Assembly: GCF_900102485.1 (NCBI RefSeq)
Contig: NZ_FNBX01000006.1
Span: 62,001 to 126,000, forward strand
DNA length: 64,000 nucleotides
Direction of reading: 5' to 3'
Source: Desulfovibrio legallii
GTDB lineage: Bacteria; Desulfobacterota; Desulfovibrionia; Desulfovibrionales; Desulfovibrionaceae
Under the pieces are notes generated by a model, which was not told the DNA's origin, did not search any database, and saw only the letters and a program-made list of their open reading frames with translations. Below are positions 8,467-17,884 of the stretch, piece by piece. The position numbers and the translations under genes were made by a program. The first letter of the stretch is position 1. Each line of letters opens with the position of its first letter.

Positions 8467-9420
8467 CTAATCTTTCTTTTCAGGGGCTGCGGGCTTGGGG
8501 GCCGCGGGGTTGGTGGTGGCCACGTCCACCCAGGATTTGGGCGCGCCGTCGCCGGCAATGTGGCTGGCGGCCCAGCTGACCTTGTACTGCAGGGCTTCGT
8601 TGATTTTTCCCTGGTTTTTAGCGCTGTAGGCGGTGGGCTCGTCGCCCCAGCGGATGTCGTGATAGGTGAAATATTTCATGAAAACATGGCCCATGTGGGT
8701 CATGGGAATCCAGATAAGCAGGAAGAAGCCCACCAGCAGGTGCAGCACAAAGAGGGCGTTCTGGGGCAGCACGAAATTGGCGGTGAGCAGATTATAGATA
8801 AAGCCGCGAGCCAGCTCGAAGTAGGAGGGAGCAGTGGCCCAGGCGGCCAGGCCCAGCGCGCCGAAAAGCACGAAAATCAGGAGGTTGAAGTAGTGTTCCG
8901 GCGTGCTGTAGCGGCGCAGGCCGGGGTCGCTGCGGCGGCGTTGCACCAGGGCAAGCCCACCCACGATGATACAGACGGCGCCTATCAGGACCATGGCGTT
9001 GATGACGTTGCCCACAAAGATCATGAGCCCGCCCTGGGGGTTCAGCCCGCAGAGCTGGGCGACGGCGGCGCAGAGCACAATGATGGTGCCGCCCATGAGC
9101 ATGTACATGCCCACATGGAAGGGATACGTGCGCGCCCAGAGCTTGATGTTGTGCTCAAAGGTGGCGTGCAGAAAAAGCACCTCGGTCAGCAGGGCCTTGA
9201 TATCCCCCAGGTGGGACACATGGCGGGGATGAGTCCACCAGTCCTTTTCTTCCATGAAGCTGCCGCCGTAAGCGTTTTTGGGGCCCTCATGGGGGACGGG
9301 ATACAGCTCCCAGCGCACGTGCAGGGGGCTGGACGCCAGGTAGGCCCGGATCTTGATATAGGCCATGCAGAAGAAGCCGACTACCGCCAGGTAGCCCAGG
9401 ACATAAAACACAATGCTCAT
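8467..9420 (-). CDS. NarI/DsrM/TmcC-like membrane cytochrome b subunit
   Basis: A 317-residue integral membrane protein with five or six hydrophobic helices, starting MSIVFYVLGYLAVVGFFCMA. Histidines lie within or next to the helices (for example FLHATFEHN, FHVGMYML, LFVLHLLVGF and MTHMGHVFMKYFTYHD), the pattern of di-heme b membrane anchors in nitrate reductase gamma-type subunits. The C-terminal 60 residues are cytoplasmic and end in a Pro/Ala/Lys tail. GGGAGAA precedes the ATG. Together with the Fe-S protein encoded 10 bases downstream it would form a quinone-interacting module. A WGDEPTAYSAKNQGKI segment after the last helix probably contacts the partner. Upstream is an 812-base gap that holds its promoter region. 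Confidence 0.86.
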   Translation of the reverse strand: MSIVFYVLGYLAVVGFFCMAYIKIRAYLASSPLHVRWELYPVPHEGPKNAYGGSFMEEKDWWTHPRHVSHLGDIKALLTEVLFLHATFEHNIKLWARTYPFHVGMYMLMGGTIIVLCAAVAQLCGLNPQGGLMIFVGNVINAMVLIGAVCIIVGGLALVQRRRSDPGLRRYSTPEHYFNLLIFVLFGALGLAAWATAPSYFELARGFIYNLLTANFVLPQNALFVLHLLVGFFLLIWIPMTHMGHVFMKYFTYHDIRWGDEPTAYSAKNQGKINEALQYKVSWAASHIAGDGAPKSWVDVATTNPAAPKPAAPEKKD

Positions 9421-9665
9421 GAGTTTTCTCCCGTGGGTCGTGATGCCGCTGATCTGGGTTTGCACGCGGGGTGCGGCCTCGGCCTTTTGTCGCTGCAGCC
9501 GCGCTTCCCGCACCTTGGGCGCTGCTTCCGCCGTTGCCTTTAATGTAGACCGCTTTTGTCAGGAATTGATCATAATAAGCGGAAAAGTCAAGCGGCGTGC
9601 GGAACACTCGTGATAGCTAAAATTATAAAAAATGCAAAGATGTCAGGAGGATTCATTTGCATTTT

Positions 9666-9679
9666 TTAATCTTGATTAA
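9666..9679. promoter_or_regulatory. Perfect palindrome in the AT-rich upstream region of the membrane complex operon
   Basis: TTAATC-TT-GATTAA lies about 250 bases before the NarI-like gene, inside a markedly AT-rich island (about 9600-9765) in otherwise GC-rich DNA. It could be a regulator-binding site, and the low GC suggests the promoter of the minus-strand operon. The remainder of the 9421-10232 gap shows no convincing gene: the open frames at 9700-10086 and 9877-10236 have implausible composition. Confidence 0.4.
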
Positions 9680-10133
9680 CATAATTTTATTTAAAAAAAT
9701 CAGATAGATTCGATGTGAAAAATTTTTTTTGCGTATAAAAAAGAAATTTTTTCGATCGTCGGCGAGACCTTCCCGTAGGGGGGGAGGTCGTCCACCGCGC
9801 GGCCACGCAAATGGCCGTTTGGTGTGAGCCGACCGCCATGGCCGGAATCTGCGCCTCGACAACCCGCAGATGGTGATTGGGGGTGTGGCGCGCGGCCTGT
9901 GGAGCGGCCGGGGCTGCGGCTCTGCTCCCAGGCGGGGGCGCGCTGCATGCGGAGGAGGCTTGCGGCCTGGTGACGCCGCGGGGCAGGCCTTGGTGCTTGC
10001 GTGGAGACGCCGCTGCGGCGTTTGCGCCCGTCAGAGGCAGAAGGGGCAGCCGCGTCGCCGCGCCTGACGGTCTGCGCCGTGGGCAAAAGGGCGCAAGTGA
10101 ACCGCGCCGGGCTTGCCTTTGCGGGCGGGTGTG

Positions 10134-10162
10134 TTTACTTTTGGCCAGACAAGGCGTAAAGT
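10134..10162 (+). promoter_or_regulatory. Candidate promoter of dapF-dapL
   Basis: TTTACT (10134-10139) and TAAAGT (10157-10162) are spaced by 17 bases and lie 71 bases before the dapF ATG. It is a moderate consensus match only. Confidence 0.4.
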
Positions 10163-10232
10163 GTCACATTGCAGAACTGCCGACGAGACGCTGTGTCCTG
10201 TGCGTTTTTTTCTGCCCGCAAAGGAGTTTTTT

Positions 10233-11090
10233 ATGACCGCTGCAGTGCATTTTACCAAGATGCAGGGCATTGGCAACGACTATGTCTATATTAACGGGTT
10301 CGAGGAGCGGGTGGAAAACCCCGGCGAGCTCGCCCGGCGCGTCAGCGACCGGCACTTCGGCGTGGGTTCGGACGGCCTGGTGCTTATCCTGCCTTCCGGC
10401 ACGGCGGACGTGCGCATGCGCATGTTCAACGCCGACGGCTCCGAAGCGGAAATGTGCGGCAACGCCATCCGCTGCGTAGGCAAATATGTGCACGACCACG
10501 GCATTCTGGCCAAGGACGTCATCCGGGTGGAGACCCGCGCGGGCGAAAAGGTGGTGCGGCTGCTGTTTGAAGGCGGTGAGGTATGCGGGGCTACCGTGGA
10601 TATGGGTGAGCCGGAGCTCAACCCCGCCCGCATTCCCGTGACGGACGAGCGCCCCGACGGCAGCCAGCGTTTTGTGGCCCGCCCCGTTGAAGTGGCCGGC
10701 ACAACCTATGCCGTGACGGCCGTATCTATGGGCAATCCCCACGCCGTGGTCTTTCTGGAGGGCATCGACGCCCTGAATCTGCCGGAGCTGGGCCCGCAGT
10801 TTGAGCACCATCCGCTCTTTCCCCAGCGCACCAATACCGAGTTTGTGGAGGTGGCTTCTTCCACCGCCATCCGCATGCGGGTCTGGGAGCGCGGCGCGGG
10901 CGAAACCCTGGCCTGCGGCACGGGTGCCTGCGCCGCCGCCGTGGCCTGCGTGCTTAACGGCCGCACCAGCCGCCAGGTGGCGGTGCAGCTCAGGGGCGGC
11001 GTGCTCAAGGTGCACTGGGATGAGGCCTCCAACCATGTTTATATGACGGGCGGGGCCGAGACCGTTTTTACCGGCACATATTTTCTGTAG
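10233..11090 (+). CDS. dapF: Diaminopimelate epimerase
   Basis: This enzyme interconverts LL- and meso-diaminopimelate, the last step before lysine and the source of the peptidoglycan cross-linking residue. The 285-residue protein shows both catalytic cysteines in their usual motifs: MCGNAIRCVGKY (first active-site Cys, about residue 76) and LACGTGACAAAVAC (second, about residue 229). The start MTAAVHFTKMQGIGNDYVY matches the family N-terminus, and AAGGAG at 10221-10226 sets the ATG at 10233. It is followed 63 bases later by dapL, which makes its substrate, so the two form a lysine/cell-wall operon. Confidence 0.97.
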   Translation: MTAAVHFTKMQGIGNDYVYINGFEERVENPGELARRVSDRHFGVGSDGLVLILPSGTADVRMRMFNADGSEAEMCGNAIRCVGKYVHDHGILAKDVIRVETRAGEKVVRLLFEGGEVCGATVDMGEPELNPARIPVTDERPDGSQRFVARPVEVAGTTYAVTAVSMGNPHAVVFLEGIDALNLPELGPQFEHHPLFPQRTNTEFVEVASSTAIRMRVWERGAGETLACGTGACAAAVACVLNGRTSRQVAVQLRGGVLKVHWDEASNHVYMTGGAETVFTGTYFL

Positions 11091-11153
11091 TAACAACCCG
11101 GCGGCAGGGGCGTCATCGCTGCCGTCATTATGCAGCATAGAAGGATGCAGTCC

Positions 11154-12383
11154 ATGCGCACTACGGTCAACGGCAATTTTCTCAAGCTCCAGAGCAACTA
11201 TCTGTTTTCGGACATCGCCCGCAAGGTGGCTGTGTTCAAGGACGCCAACCCCGACCGCCGCGTCATCAGCCTGGGCATCGGCGACGTGACCCGGCCGCTG
11301 GTTCCCGCCGTCATCGAGGCCCTGCACAAGGCGGTGGACGAAATGGGCGACGCGGCCCATTTTCGCGGCTACGGGCCGGAGCAGGGCTATGCCTTTCTGC
11401 GCGAAGTCATCGCCGAATACGATTACAAAGCGCGCGGCGTGGACCTGAGCCCGGACGAAATCTTTGTGAGCGACGGAGCCAAGTCCGACGTGGGCAACTT
11501 TCAGGAGCTCTTTGCCGCAGAGAGCGTGGTGGCTGTGACGGATCCGGTCTATCCTGTCTATGTGGATTCTAACGTCATGGCGGGCCGGGCCGGCGTTATG
11601 GCGGACAAGCAGTGGGACCGTCTGGTCTACCTGCCCTGCCTCAATGAAAACGACTTCGTGCCGGAATTTCCCAAAACCCGGCCTGACCTTATCTACCTGT
11701 GCTACCCTAACAACCCCACAGGCACGGTGCTTTCCCGCGAGGCCCTGCAGGGCTGGGTGGACTACGCCCGGCGCGAAGGCTGCGTTATTCTCTATGATTC
11801 GGCCTACGAGGCCTTTATCACGGAAGGGGAGGTGCCCCACAGCATCTATGAGCTGGAGGGCGCGCAGGAAGTGGCCGTGGAATTTCGCAGTTTTTCCAAA
11901 ACCGCCGGCTTCACGGGCCTGCGCTGCGCCTATACCGTGGTGCCCAAGGCCCTTAAGGTGCGCGACGGCCAGGGCGGCATGACAGCCCTGAACGGGCTGT
12001 GGAACCGCCGCCAGTGCACCAAGTACAACGGCTGCCCCTACATTGTGCAGCGCGCCGCGGCCGCCACTTACAGCCCTGAGGGCCGGGCGCAGATCATGGG
12101 CGTCATCGGCGGCTACCAGCGCAACGCCGCCCAGCTGCGCGCCGCTGTGACCGGCATGGGGCTTGAGGTCTACGGCGGGGTGAACGCGCCCTACATCTGG
12201 GTGCGCGTGCCCCAGGGCGCGACCTCCTGGGGCTTTTTTGATCATCTGCTGGAGAGCGCGGCCCTGGTCTGCACGCCGGGCGCGGGCTTTGGGCTCTCCG
12301 GCGAAGGTTATGTGCGGCTTACGGCTTTCGGTTCGCCGGAGGATACGGCCGAGGCCATCCGGCGGCTGGAGTCTCTGCGCTAG
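11154..12383 (+). CDS. dapL: LL-diaminopimelate aminotransferase
   Basis: DapL makes LL-diaminopimelate directly from tetrahydrodipicolinate and glutamate using pyridoxal phosphate, bypassing the acylated intermediates. The 409-residue protein carries [11 protein letters not shown] near the N-terminus, the fold-type I motif [12 protein letters not shown], and the PLP lysine in [15 protein letters not shown]. The ending [16 protein letters not shown] is typical. Three in-frame ATGs occur (11130, 11145, 11154). AGAAGGA at 11139-11145 is best spaced for 11154. It pairs functionally with dapF just upstream and depends on glutamate, whose synthase genes come next. No clear terminator follows. Confidence 0.95.
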   Translation: MRTTVNGNFLKLQSNYLFSDIARKVAVFKDANPDRRVISLGIGDVTRPLVPAVIEALHKAVDEMGDAAHFRGYGPEQGYAFLREVIAEYDYKARGVDLSPDEIFVSDGAKSDVGNFQELFAAESVVAVTDPVYPVYVDSNVMAGRAGVMADKQWDRLVYLPCLNENDFVPEFPKTRPDLIYLCYPNNPTGTVLSREALQGWVDYARREGCVILYDSAYEAFITEGEVPHSIYELEGAQEVAVEFRSFSKTAGFTGLRCAYTVVPKALKVRDGQGGMTALNGLWNRRQCTKYNGCPYIVQRAAAATYSPEGRAQIMGVIGGYQRNAAQLRAAVTGMGLEVYGGVNAPYIWVRVPQGATSWGFFDHLLESAALVCTPGAGFGLSGEGYVRLTAFGSPEDTAEAIRRLESLR

Positions 12384-12569
12384 CAGGCCTTGCTCCGCGG
12401 GGGTGGGGGCGGCCCGCCTGGGCTCCCTCCACCCTTGTGCTGGAAAAAGTGGCCATTTATCGCTTGCCCATCGTATCCGTTTGTAGCAATATTGCCTTCC
12501 CCCCTTTGCCGGCGTTAGCCTCCGCCAGGGCTGAATGACGGCGCCATAGTGCGGCGGAACCCCGTTTTT

Positions 12570-12623
12570 TGCGGAACGAGGAACCGCACACGTCGCATTT
12601 ACGCGGCTGCTGGTCAGCCGCGT
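12570..12623 (+). promoter_or_regulatory. Structured leader upstream of the glutamate synthase operon
   Basis: The 429-base gap before the glutamate synthase genes contains hairpins: TGCGG (12570-12574) with CCGCA (12584-12588), and the perfect stem ACGCGGCTG (12601-12609) with CAGCCGCGT (12615-12623). Further GC-rich self-complementary DNA lies near 12675-12705. No T-tract follows, so these are not simple terminators. A cis-acting RNA is possible. I do not recognise a known riboswitch class. Confidence 0.35.
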
Positions 12624-12812
12624 TCGTTGCACACACCCTTCGGTTGCGGTCGCAGGGCGGCTGGCAGCGGCTGTCCGCGCGGGCATCGCGCGGTCCGCGC
12701 GCTTGTTTCGTCGTCGGATTTTACGGACGCGCGCTCACATTCGGGTTATAAGCGCCCCGGTCTCCTCCCTGCGGAGGGCTGTGCCGCGGCGCATCTTTCC
12801 AGAGGTTACGCT

Positions 12813-13919
12813 ATGTGCAGAATCGGTTCCATCAAAAGCAGAACGCCCGTGCCGCCGGCGCTGGCGCTCAATCTCATGCTGCCGCAGCAGGAAGGGCACG
12901 ACAACTCCGGCTTTGCCATGGTCATGCAGGACCTGGAAGGCGTATTCGGGCATTACAAGGATAAGCCCCTGCTTTCCCTGGCCTGTACCACCAAGGGCGT
13001 GCAGCTTGTGGACGACTACATGGAAAAAAAGGGCTTTGTGCAGGTGGCCCAATGGGTGCCGGAGGTGGACAAACGCCCCGGTCTGCGCATCAAGGCCATG
13101 CCGCGCTACGTCTTTCGCAATTATGACTACCCGGAAGGCTACCGGGACGCCGGCCGCGAAGCCCGCGAGGATCTGCTGCTGGACACGCGCCTGGCCTTGC
13201 GCGCCCTGCTGGAGAAGGACGACAACGGCTTTGTCTACTCCTTCTGGCCGGACGTGCTGACCCTTAAGGAAATCGGCGACCCGGCGGACATCGCCACCTA
13301 TTTTCGCCTCTGGGACGATACGGACCGCCTTACCGCGCGCAACATCGTCACCCAGTGCCGCCAGAACACCAACTACGATATCGTGCGCTACGCGGCCCAC
13401 CCCTTCTTTTTGCAGGGCTACACCCTCTGCGCCAACGGCGAAAACACTTTTTTCACCAAGAACAAAGAGTTTCAGAAGTCCCTGCATCGGGGCTATGTGG
13501 GCTTTGAGTCCGATTCGCAGAATTTTCTCTACACCTTGCACTATGTGCTGCATGAGCTGCGCTGGCCCATCAAGTATTACAAGCACGTCATCACGCCGCT
13601 GCCCTTTGTGGAGGCGGAGCAGCGCGAAGACAGGCAGGTGCTGGCCCTTATCCGGGAATCCCTGGCCCACCTGGAGATCAACGGACCCAACACCATCATC
13701 GGGCTTCTGCCCGACGGCAAAATGATCACCTGCTGCGATTCCAAAAAACTGCGGCCCGTGGTGGTGGGCAGCGACGACAACATGGTGGCCATTACCTCCG
13801 AAGTCTGCGGGCTCAACGCCATTCTGCCCAACCGCGACATCGCCGGCGATATCTACCCCAACGAGCGGGAAATGGTGGTCATCGACAACGACCTGGCGGT
13901 GCAAAGATGGAAACAGTAA
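12813..13919 (+). CDS. Glutamate synthase, glutaminase (class II amidotransferase) subunit
   Basis: This 368-residue protein corresponds to the N-terminal glutaminase domain of large-subunit glutamate synthase, encoded here as a separate gene. Residue 2 is Cys (MCRIGSIKSR), which after Met removal would be the Ntn nucleophile that releases ammonia from glutamine. Other class II motifs follow: QEGHDNSGFAMVMQD, RYAAHPFF and HRGYVGFESDSQNFLYTLHY. AGAGG at 12801-12805 sets the start. A much longer in-frame reading upstream is discarded because it would bury the nucleophile. It overlaps the next gene by 13 bases. Ammonia would be channelled to the FMN subunit. The domain split into separate genes is the arrangement usually called archaeal-type. 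Confidence 0.9.
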   Translation: MCRIGSIKSRTPVPPALALNLMLPQQEGHDNSGFAMVMQDLEGVFGHYKDKPLLSLACTTKGVQLVDDYMEKKGFVQVAQWVPEVDKRPGLRIKAMPRYVFRNYDYPEGYRDAGREAREDLLLDTRLALRALLEKDDNGFVYSFWPDVLTLKEIGDPADIATYFRLWDDTDRLTARNIVTQCRQNTNYDIVRYAAHPFFLQGYTLCANGENTFFTKNKEFQKSLHRGYVGFESDSQNFLYTLHYVLHELRWPIKYYKHVITPLPFVEAEQREDRQVLALIRESLAHLEINGPNTIIGLLPDGKMITCCDSKKLRPVVVGSDDNMVAITSEVCGLNAILPNRDIAGDIYPNEREMVVIDNDLAVQRWKQ

Positions 13920-15538
13920 GAACCCAGGACGTGAGCGTTAACGATCTGCGCTGGAAGATCGAATACCGCCCGGAGCTGTGCACCATGTGCGGTTCCTGCG
14001 TGGCGGCCTGTACGTTCAACGCCCTTGAAGTGAGCATGATGCGCCGCAGCGTGACCCTTTCGCGCAAGGCTTTTCCCGATCCCAGTCAGGAGCACATGGC
14101 CCGGCCCGTCATCGCGCAGCGGCACACCATTGCCGAAGCCTGCGTGGGCTGCGGCATGTGCGAAAAAATCTGTCCCAACCGGGCCATCCGCCCGGTGCGC
14201 AACGAGGACAGCCGCTTCCCCCTCCTGGCCCGGCACCACGGGCCCATCAAGCGCGGCGGGCGCACCAATCTGAACCCGCCCCGCACCCTGGACGCCATTG
14301 TGGTGGGCCGCATCAGCCAGATGACCGACCCGGCCCTGGATTCGGAGCGCCACACCTTTGACATCCGTTCCCCCCTGGGCCGCGTCATGCTGGCGCAGGA
14401 GCTGCCCCTGACCGTGGACGGCGACAACCTGGTGCTCAGCGGGCATACGCCCCCGGTGCACTGGATCTACCCGGCCATCTTCAGCGATATGAGCATCGGC
14501 GCGCTCTCCACCCGCGCCTGGGAGGCCCTGGCCCTGGCCACGGCCTACCTCAACGAAAAATGCGGCATGCCCGTGCGCATGTGCTCCGGCGAGGGCGGCA
14601 TGCCCATCAAGCTGCTGGAATCCGAGCAGCTCAAGTACATGATTTTGCAGATCGCCTCCGGCCACTTCGGGTGGAACCGCATCATCAAGGCCATGCCCCG
14701 CATGAAAACGGACCCGGCGGGCGTGCTCATCAAGATCGGTCAGGGGGCCAAGCCCGGCGACGGCGGCCTTCTGCCCGCCGCCAAGGTGGCCCCGCACATC
14801 CAGGCCATCCGCGGCGTGCCCAAGGCCACCCTGCACTCGCCGCCAAACCATCAGGGCCTCTATTCCATTGAAGAATCCGTGCAGAAAATGCACCTTTCGC
14901 TCAATGCGGCCTTCGGCTTCCGCGTGCCCGTGGCCATCAAGTGCGCCGCTTCGGCCACGTCCGTTTCCGTGTACAACAACCTGCTGCGCGATCCGTACAA
15001 AATCTGCGGCGGGTTCTTTATTGACGGCATTCAGGGCGGCACGGGCGCGGCCAACGAGGTTTCCCTGGAGCACACGGGCCATCCCATTGTCTCCAAACTG
15101 CGCGATTGCTACCAGGCTGCCGTGGCGCAGGGCCTGCAGGGGCAGATTCCCCTTTGGGCCGGCGGCGGCATCGGCATGACCGGCAACGCCGCGGCAGACG
15201 CCTTCAAGATGATCTGCCTGGGGGCCAACGGCGTTATCATGGGCAAGATACTCATCCAGCTTCTGGGCTGCGTGGGCAACGAGCACGGGCGCTGCAACGC
15301 CTGCAACACGGGCAAGTGCCCCACAGGCATCTGCACCCAGGATCCCCGGCTGGTCAAACGCCTGGATGTGGACCGCGGCGCGCAGAACGTGGTGGACTAC
15401 ATGTTGGCCTTTGACGACGAGCTGCGCAAGCTGCTGGCCCCGGTGGGCAACAGCTCCCTGCCGGTGGGGCGCTCCGACGCCCTGGTTTCCACGGACAAGG
15501 CCGTGGCCGACAAACTGGGCATCCAGTATGCCTGCTGA
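13907..15538 (+). CDS. Glutamate synthase, FMN synthase subunit with two ferredoxin clusters
   Basis: A 543-residue subunit that would combine ammonia with 2-oxoglutarate on FMN. The N-terminus has two [4Fe-4S] motifs, CTMCGSCVAACT (about residues 25-36) and CVGCGMCEKICP (about 76-87). From about residue 150 comes the glutamate synthase TIM barrel, with the FMN/substrate signatures KIGQGAKPGDGGLLP, FIDGIQGGTGAA and WAGGGIGMTGNAAADAFKM. The late cluster CNACNTGKCPTGICTQDP matches the [3Fe-4S]-type cysteine motif of the family. It overlaps the glutaminase gene by 13 bases and precedes the GXGXG/GltD fusion by 45. The ferredoxin insert suggests electron delivery through Fe-S clusters from the third subunit. 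Confidence 0.93.
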   Translation: METVRTQDVSVNDLRWKIEYRPELCTMCGSCVAACTFNALEVSMMRRSVTLSRKAFPDPSQEHMARPVIAQRHTIAEACVGCGMCEKICPNRAIRPVRNEDSRFPLLARHHGPIKRGGRTNLNPPRTLDAIVVGRISQMTDPALDSERHTFDIRSPLGRVMLAQELPLTVDGDNLVLSGHTPPVHWIYPAIFSDMSIGALSTRAWEALALATAYLNEKCGMPVRMCSGEGGMPIKLLESEQLKYMILQIASGHFGWNRIIKAMPRMKTDPAGVLIKIGQGAKPGDGGLLPAAKVAPHIQAIRGVPKATLHSPPNHQGLYSIEESVQKMHLSLNAAFGFRVPVAIKCAASATSVSVYNNLLRDPYKICGGFFIDGIQGGTGAANEVSLEHTGHPIVSKLRDCYQAAVAQGLQGQIPLWAGGGIGMTGNAAADAFKMICLGANGVIMGKILIQLLGCVGNEHGRCNACNTGKCPTGICTQDPRLVKRLDVDRGAQNVVDYMLAFDDELRKLLAPVGNSSLPVGRSDALVSTDKAVADKLGIQYAC

Positions 15539-15583
15539 CCCCTTGTCCCGGTTGACAAGAGTAGAAATGCCGAGGAGCGGAAC

Positions 15584-17884
15584 ATGCTGCGCGTAAGCAC
15601 GGTGCACGAACACGAACGCATGTCCACCCAGGACCTGCTGCTGGCCATAGAGGCCGCGGTGGCCGCCGGTGAGACGGATTTTCATATTGAGGCCTCGGGG
15701 CAGCACGATATCGGCGGCCCCCTTTGGAACAAAGAAGGCAAAAAGCTGACCTTCACGGTGCGCAATCCCGGCCAGCGCGTGGGCTCCATGTGTCTGGGAA
15801 ACACGGAAGTGCTGGTGGAAGGCTCGGCCCCGGCCGACGTGGGCTGGCTCAACGCCGGCGGGCGCATTGTGGTGCGCGGCGACGCGGGCGACACGGCCGC
15901 TCACTGCGCGGCCGCGGGCGTGGTCTACATCGGCGGCCGCGCGGGCACCCGTACCGGTTCGCTCATGAAGCACGACCCCGTGTACGAGCCCCCGGAGCTG
16001 TGGGTGCTCAAAAATGTGGGCAGCTTCTCCTTCGAGTTTATGGGCGGCGGCAAGGCCGTGGTCTGCGGCTGGGACTGTGCGGATTTTCCTTCTGTCCTGG
16101 GCGAGCGGCCCTGCGTGGGCATGGTGGGCGGCGTGGTCTATGTACGCGGCCCCGTGGGCGCGCTGCCCGCGGACGTGCGCGCTGCAGCGCTGGAAGAGGC
16201 CGACCAGGCCTGGCTGGCCACGGGGATGGAGGATTTTCTGGCGGCTGTGGGCCGGCCGGAACTGCGCGACGCGCTGACCTGCTGGGAAGATTGGCAAAAA
16301 ATCGTCCCGCTCTCCTTTGACGTGCGCAGCCACTTGGCGGACAAGCCCGGTCTGGACGACTTCCGCGCCCAGGAATGGATCAAGGACGGCATCTTCAGCG
16401 ACGTGGCCCCGGACGACTTCCGGGTCAACGGGCTGGTGGCCCACGGGGACTACCGCCTGCGCGTGCCTTTGTGGGAGAACGCCCGCTACGCGGCCCCTTG
16501 CGAGTTCAACTGCCCGGCCTCCATCCCCACCCAGCGGCGGCTCAACCTGCTGCGCGAGGGCAAGGTGGACGAGGCCTACCGCCTGGTGCTCGATTACACC
16601 CCCTTCCCCGGCTCGGTCTGCGGCAGCGTCTGCCCCAACCCCTGCATGCAGGACTGCACGCGCGGCCTGCTGGACAGCCCGGTGCAGATCGGTAAGCTTG
16701 GTTCCTGCTCCGCCGATATCCAGGTGCCCAAGCCCGAAGAACGCACGGGCAGGCATGTGGGCGTCATCGGCGGCGGGGTGGGCGGCCTGACCGCCGCCTG
16801 GCAGCTGGCCCGCATGGGCCACGACGTGACCGTGTATGAGGCGGACAGCGTCATGGGCGGCAAGCTGGAGCAGGTTATCCCCCGCGCTCGCCTGAACCAC
16901 GACCTGCTGCGCAAGGAGCTTAAGCGCATTGAGGACATGGGCGTGCGCTTTGTGACCAACTGCAAGGTGGACGCCGCCAAATTCGCGGAGCTGCGCCAAA
17001 GCCACGATGCCCTTGTTGTAGCCACGGGCGGGCATATGCCGCGCATTTTCGACTGGCCCGGCAAGGAAAAAATCGTGCCCGGCATCGACTTCCTCAAGGC
17101 CGTGAACAAGGGTGAAAATCCCGCCGTGCCGGACGAGGTCATCGTCATCGGCTGCGGCAATGCGGGCATGGACGCGGCCGCCGGGGCCTACGCCATGGGC
17201 GCCAGGCACGTCACCTGCATCGATGTGCAGAAGCCCGCCGCCTTTGCGCACGAGATCAAGCACATTGAAGACCTGGGCGGCAAGCTCATCTGGCCTGTGC
17301 AGACCAAGGAAATCACCGACGAGGGCATCATCGTTCAGGATGGGCGGCTCATTCCCGGCCAGATGGTCATCATCACCATCGGCGAAGCGCCGGACCTCTC
17401 CTTCCTGCCCGAAGGGGTGGAAAAGTTCCGCCAGTGGTTGAAGCCCAAAGCCGACCAGAGCGTCATGGACGGCGTGTTTGCCGTGGGCGACGTCATCAAG
17501 CCGGGCCTTCTGGTGCACGCCATCGGCTCCGGACGCAACGCGGCCTTTGCCGCCGACGCCTGGCTTAAGGGCGCGACCTGGACGCCGGAGAAAAAACCGC
17601 TGGTGCCCACCACGCGCCTGCATACGGCCTATTTTGCCAAATGCCATGATAGTGACCTGCCCCGCCCGCAGGAGGAGTACGCCCGCTGCGTCAGCTGCGG
17701 CACCTGCCGCGACTGCAAAATGTGCCTCAAATCCTGCCCGGAAAAGGCCATTGACCGCAAGGAGACTGAGGGCGGCGGCTTTGAGTACGTTTCGGATCCG
17801 GAACGCTGCATCGGCTGCGGCATCTGCGCCGGCATCTGCCCCTGCGGCATCTGGACCATGTATCCCAACTGGGATATGTCTTAA
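15584..17884 (+). CDS. Glutamate synthase GXGXG domain fused to GltD-like oxidoreductase and ferredoxin
   Basis: A 766-residue fusion. Residues about 1-240 are the GXGXG beta-helix that normally ends the large subunit; its Gly-rich turns run VGSMCLGNTEVLVEG to CVGMVGGVVYVRGPVG. Residues about 300-660 are the GltD-type flavoprotein. An N-terminal cysteine cluster region (CEFNCPASIPTQRR, CGSVCPNPCMQDC) is followed by the FAD motif GVIGGGVGGLTAAWQLARMG and the NAD(P)H motif VIGCGNAGMDAAAGAYAMGA. The C-terminus adds two ferredoxin motifs, CVSCGTCRDCKMCLKSCP and CIGCGICAGICP. NAD(P)H would feed electrons through FAD and Fe-S centres to the FMN subunit. It ends the operon. The start at 15584 has GAGGAG-like sequence upstream. 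Confidence 0.92.
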   Translation: MLRVSTVHEHERMSTQDLLLAIEAAVAAGETDFHIEASGQHDIGGPLWNKEGKKLTFTVRNPGQRVGSMCLGNTEVLVEGSAPADVGWLNAGGRIVVRGDAGDTAAHCAAAGVVYIGGRAGTRTGSLMKHDPVYEPPELWVLKNVGSFSFEFMGGGKAVVCGWDCADFPSVLGERPCVGMVGGVVYVRGPVGALPADVRAAALEEADQAWLATGMEDFLAAVGRPELRDALTCWEDWQKIVPLSFDVRSHLADKPGLDDFRAQEWIKDGIFSDVAPDDFRVNGLVAHGDYRLRVPLWENARYAAPCEFNCPASIPTQRRLNLLREGKVDEAYRLVLDYTPFPGSVCGSVCPNPCMQDCTRGLLDSPVQIGKLGSCSADIQVPKPEERTGRHVGVIGGGVGGLTAAWQLARMGHDVTVYEADSVMGGKLEQVIPRARLNHDLLRKELKRIEDMGVRFVTNCKVDAAKFAELRQSHDALVVATGGHMPRIFDWPGKEKIVPGIDFLKAVNKGENPAVPDEVIVIGCGNAGMDAAAGAYAMGARHVTCIDVQKPAAFAHEIKHIEDLGGKLIWPVQTKEITDEGIIVQDGRLIPGQMVIITIGEAPDLSFLPEGVEKFRQWLKPKADQSVMDGVFAVGDVIKPGLLVHAIGSGRNAAFAADAWLKGATWTPEKKPLVPTTRLHTAYFAKCHDSDLPRPQEEYARCVSCGTCRDCKMCLKSCPEKAIDRKETEGGGFEYVSDPERCIGCGICAGICPCGIWTMYPNWDMS

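Noticed and set aside
6843-9420. Naming the pair dsrMK
   Set aside because: The domain content fits, but TmcBC is at least as similar by motif, and no dsrJOP follow. The symbol was left blank.
9700-10236. Possible small genes in the 812-base gap before dapF
   Set aside because: The frames on both strands have Arg/Gly/Ala/Cys-rich random composition, no good ribosome sites and no family resemblance.
10164-12686. Minus-strand open frame of 840 codons
   Set aside because: It is antisense to dapF and dapL, which are certain, and has low-complexity composition.
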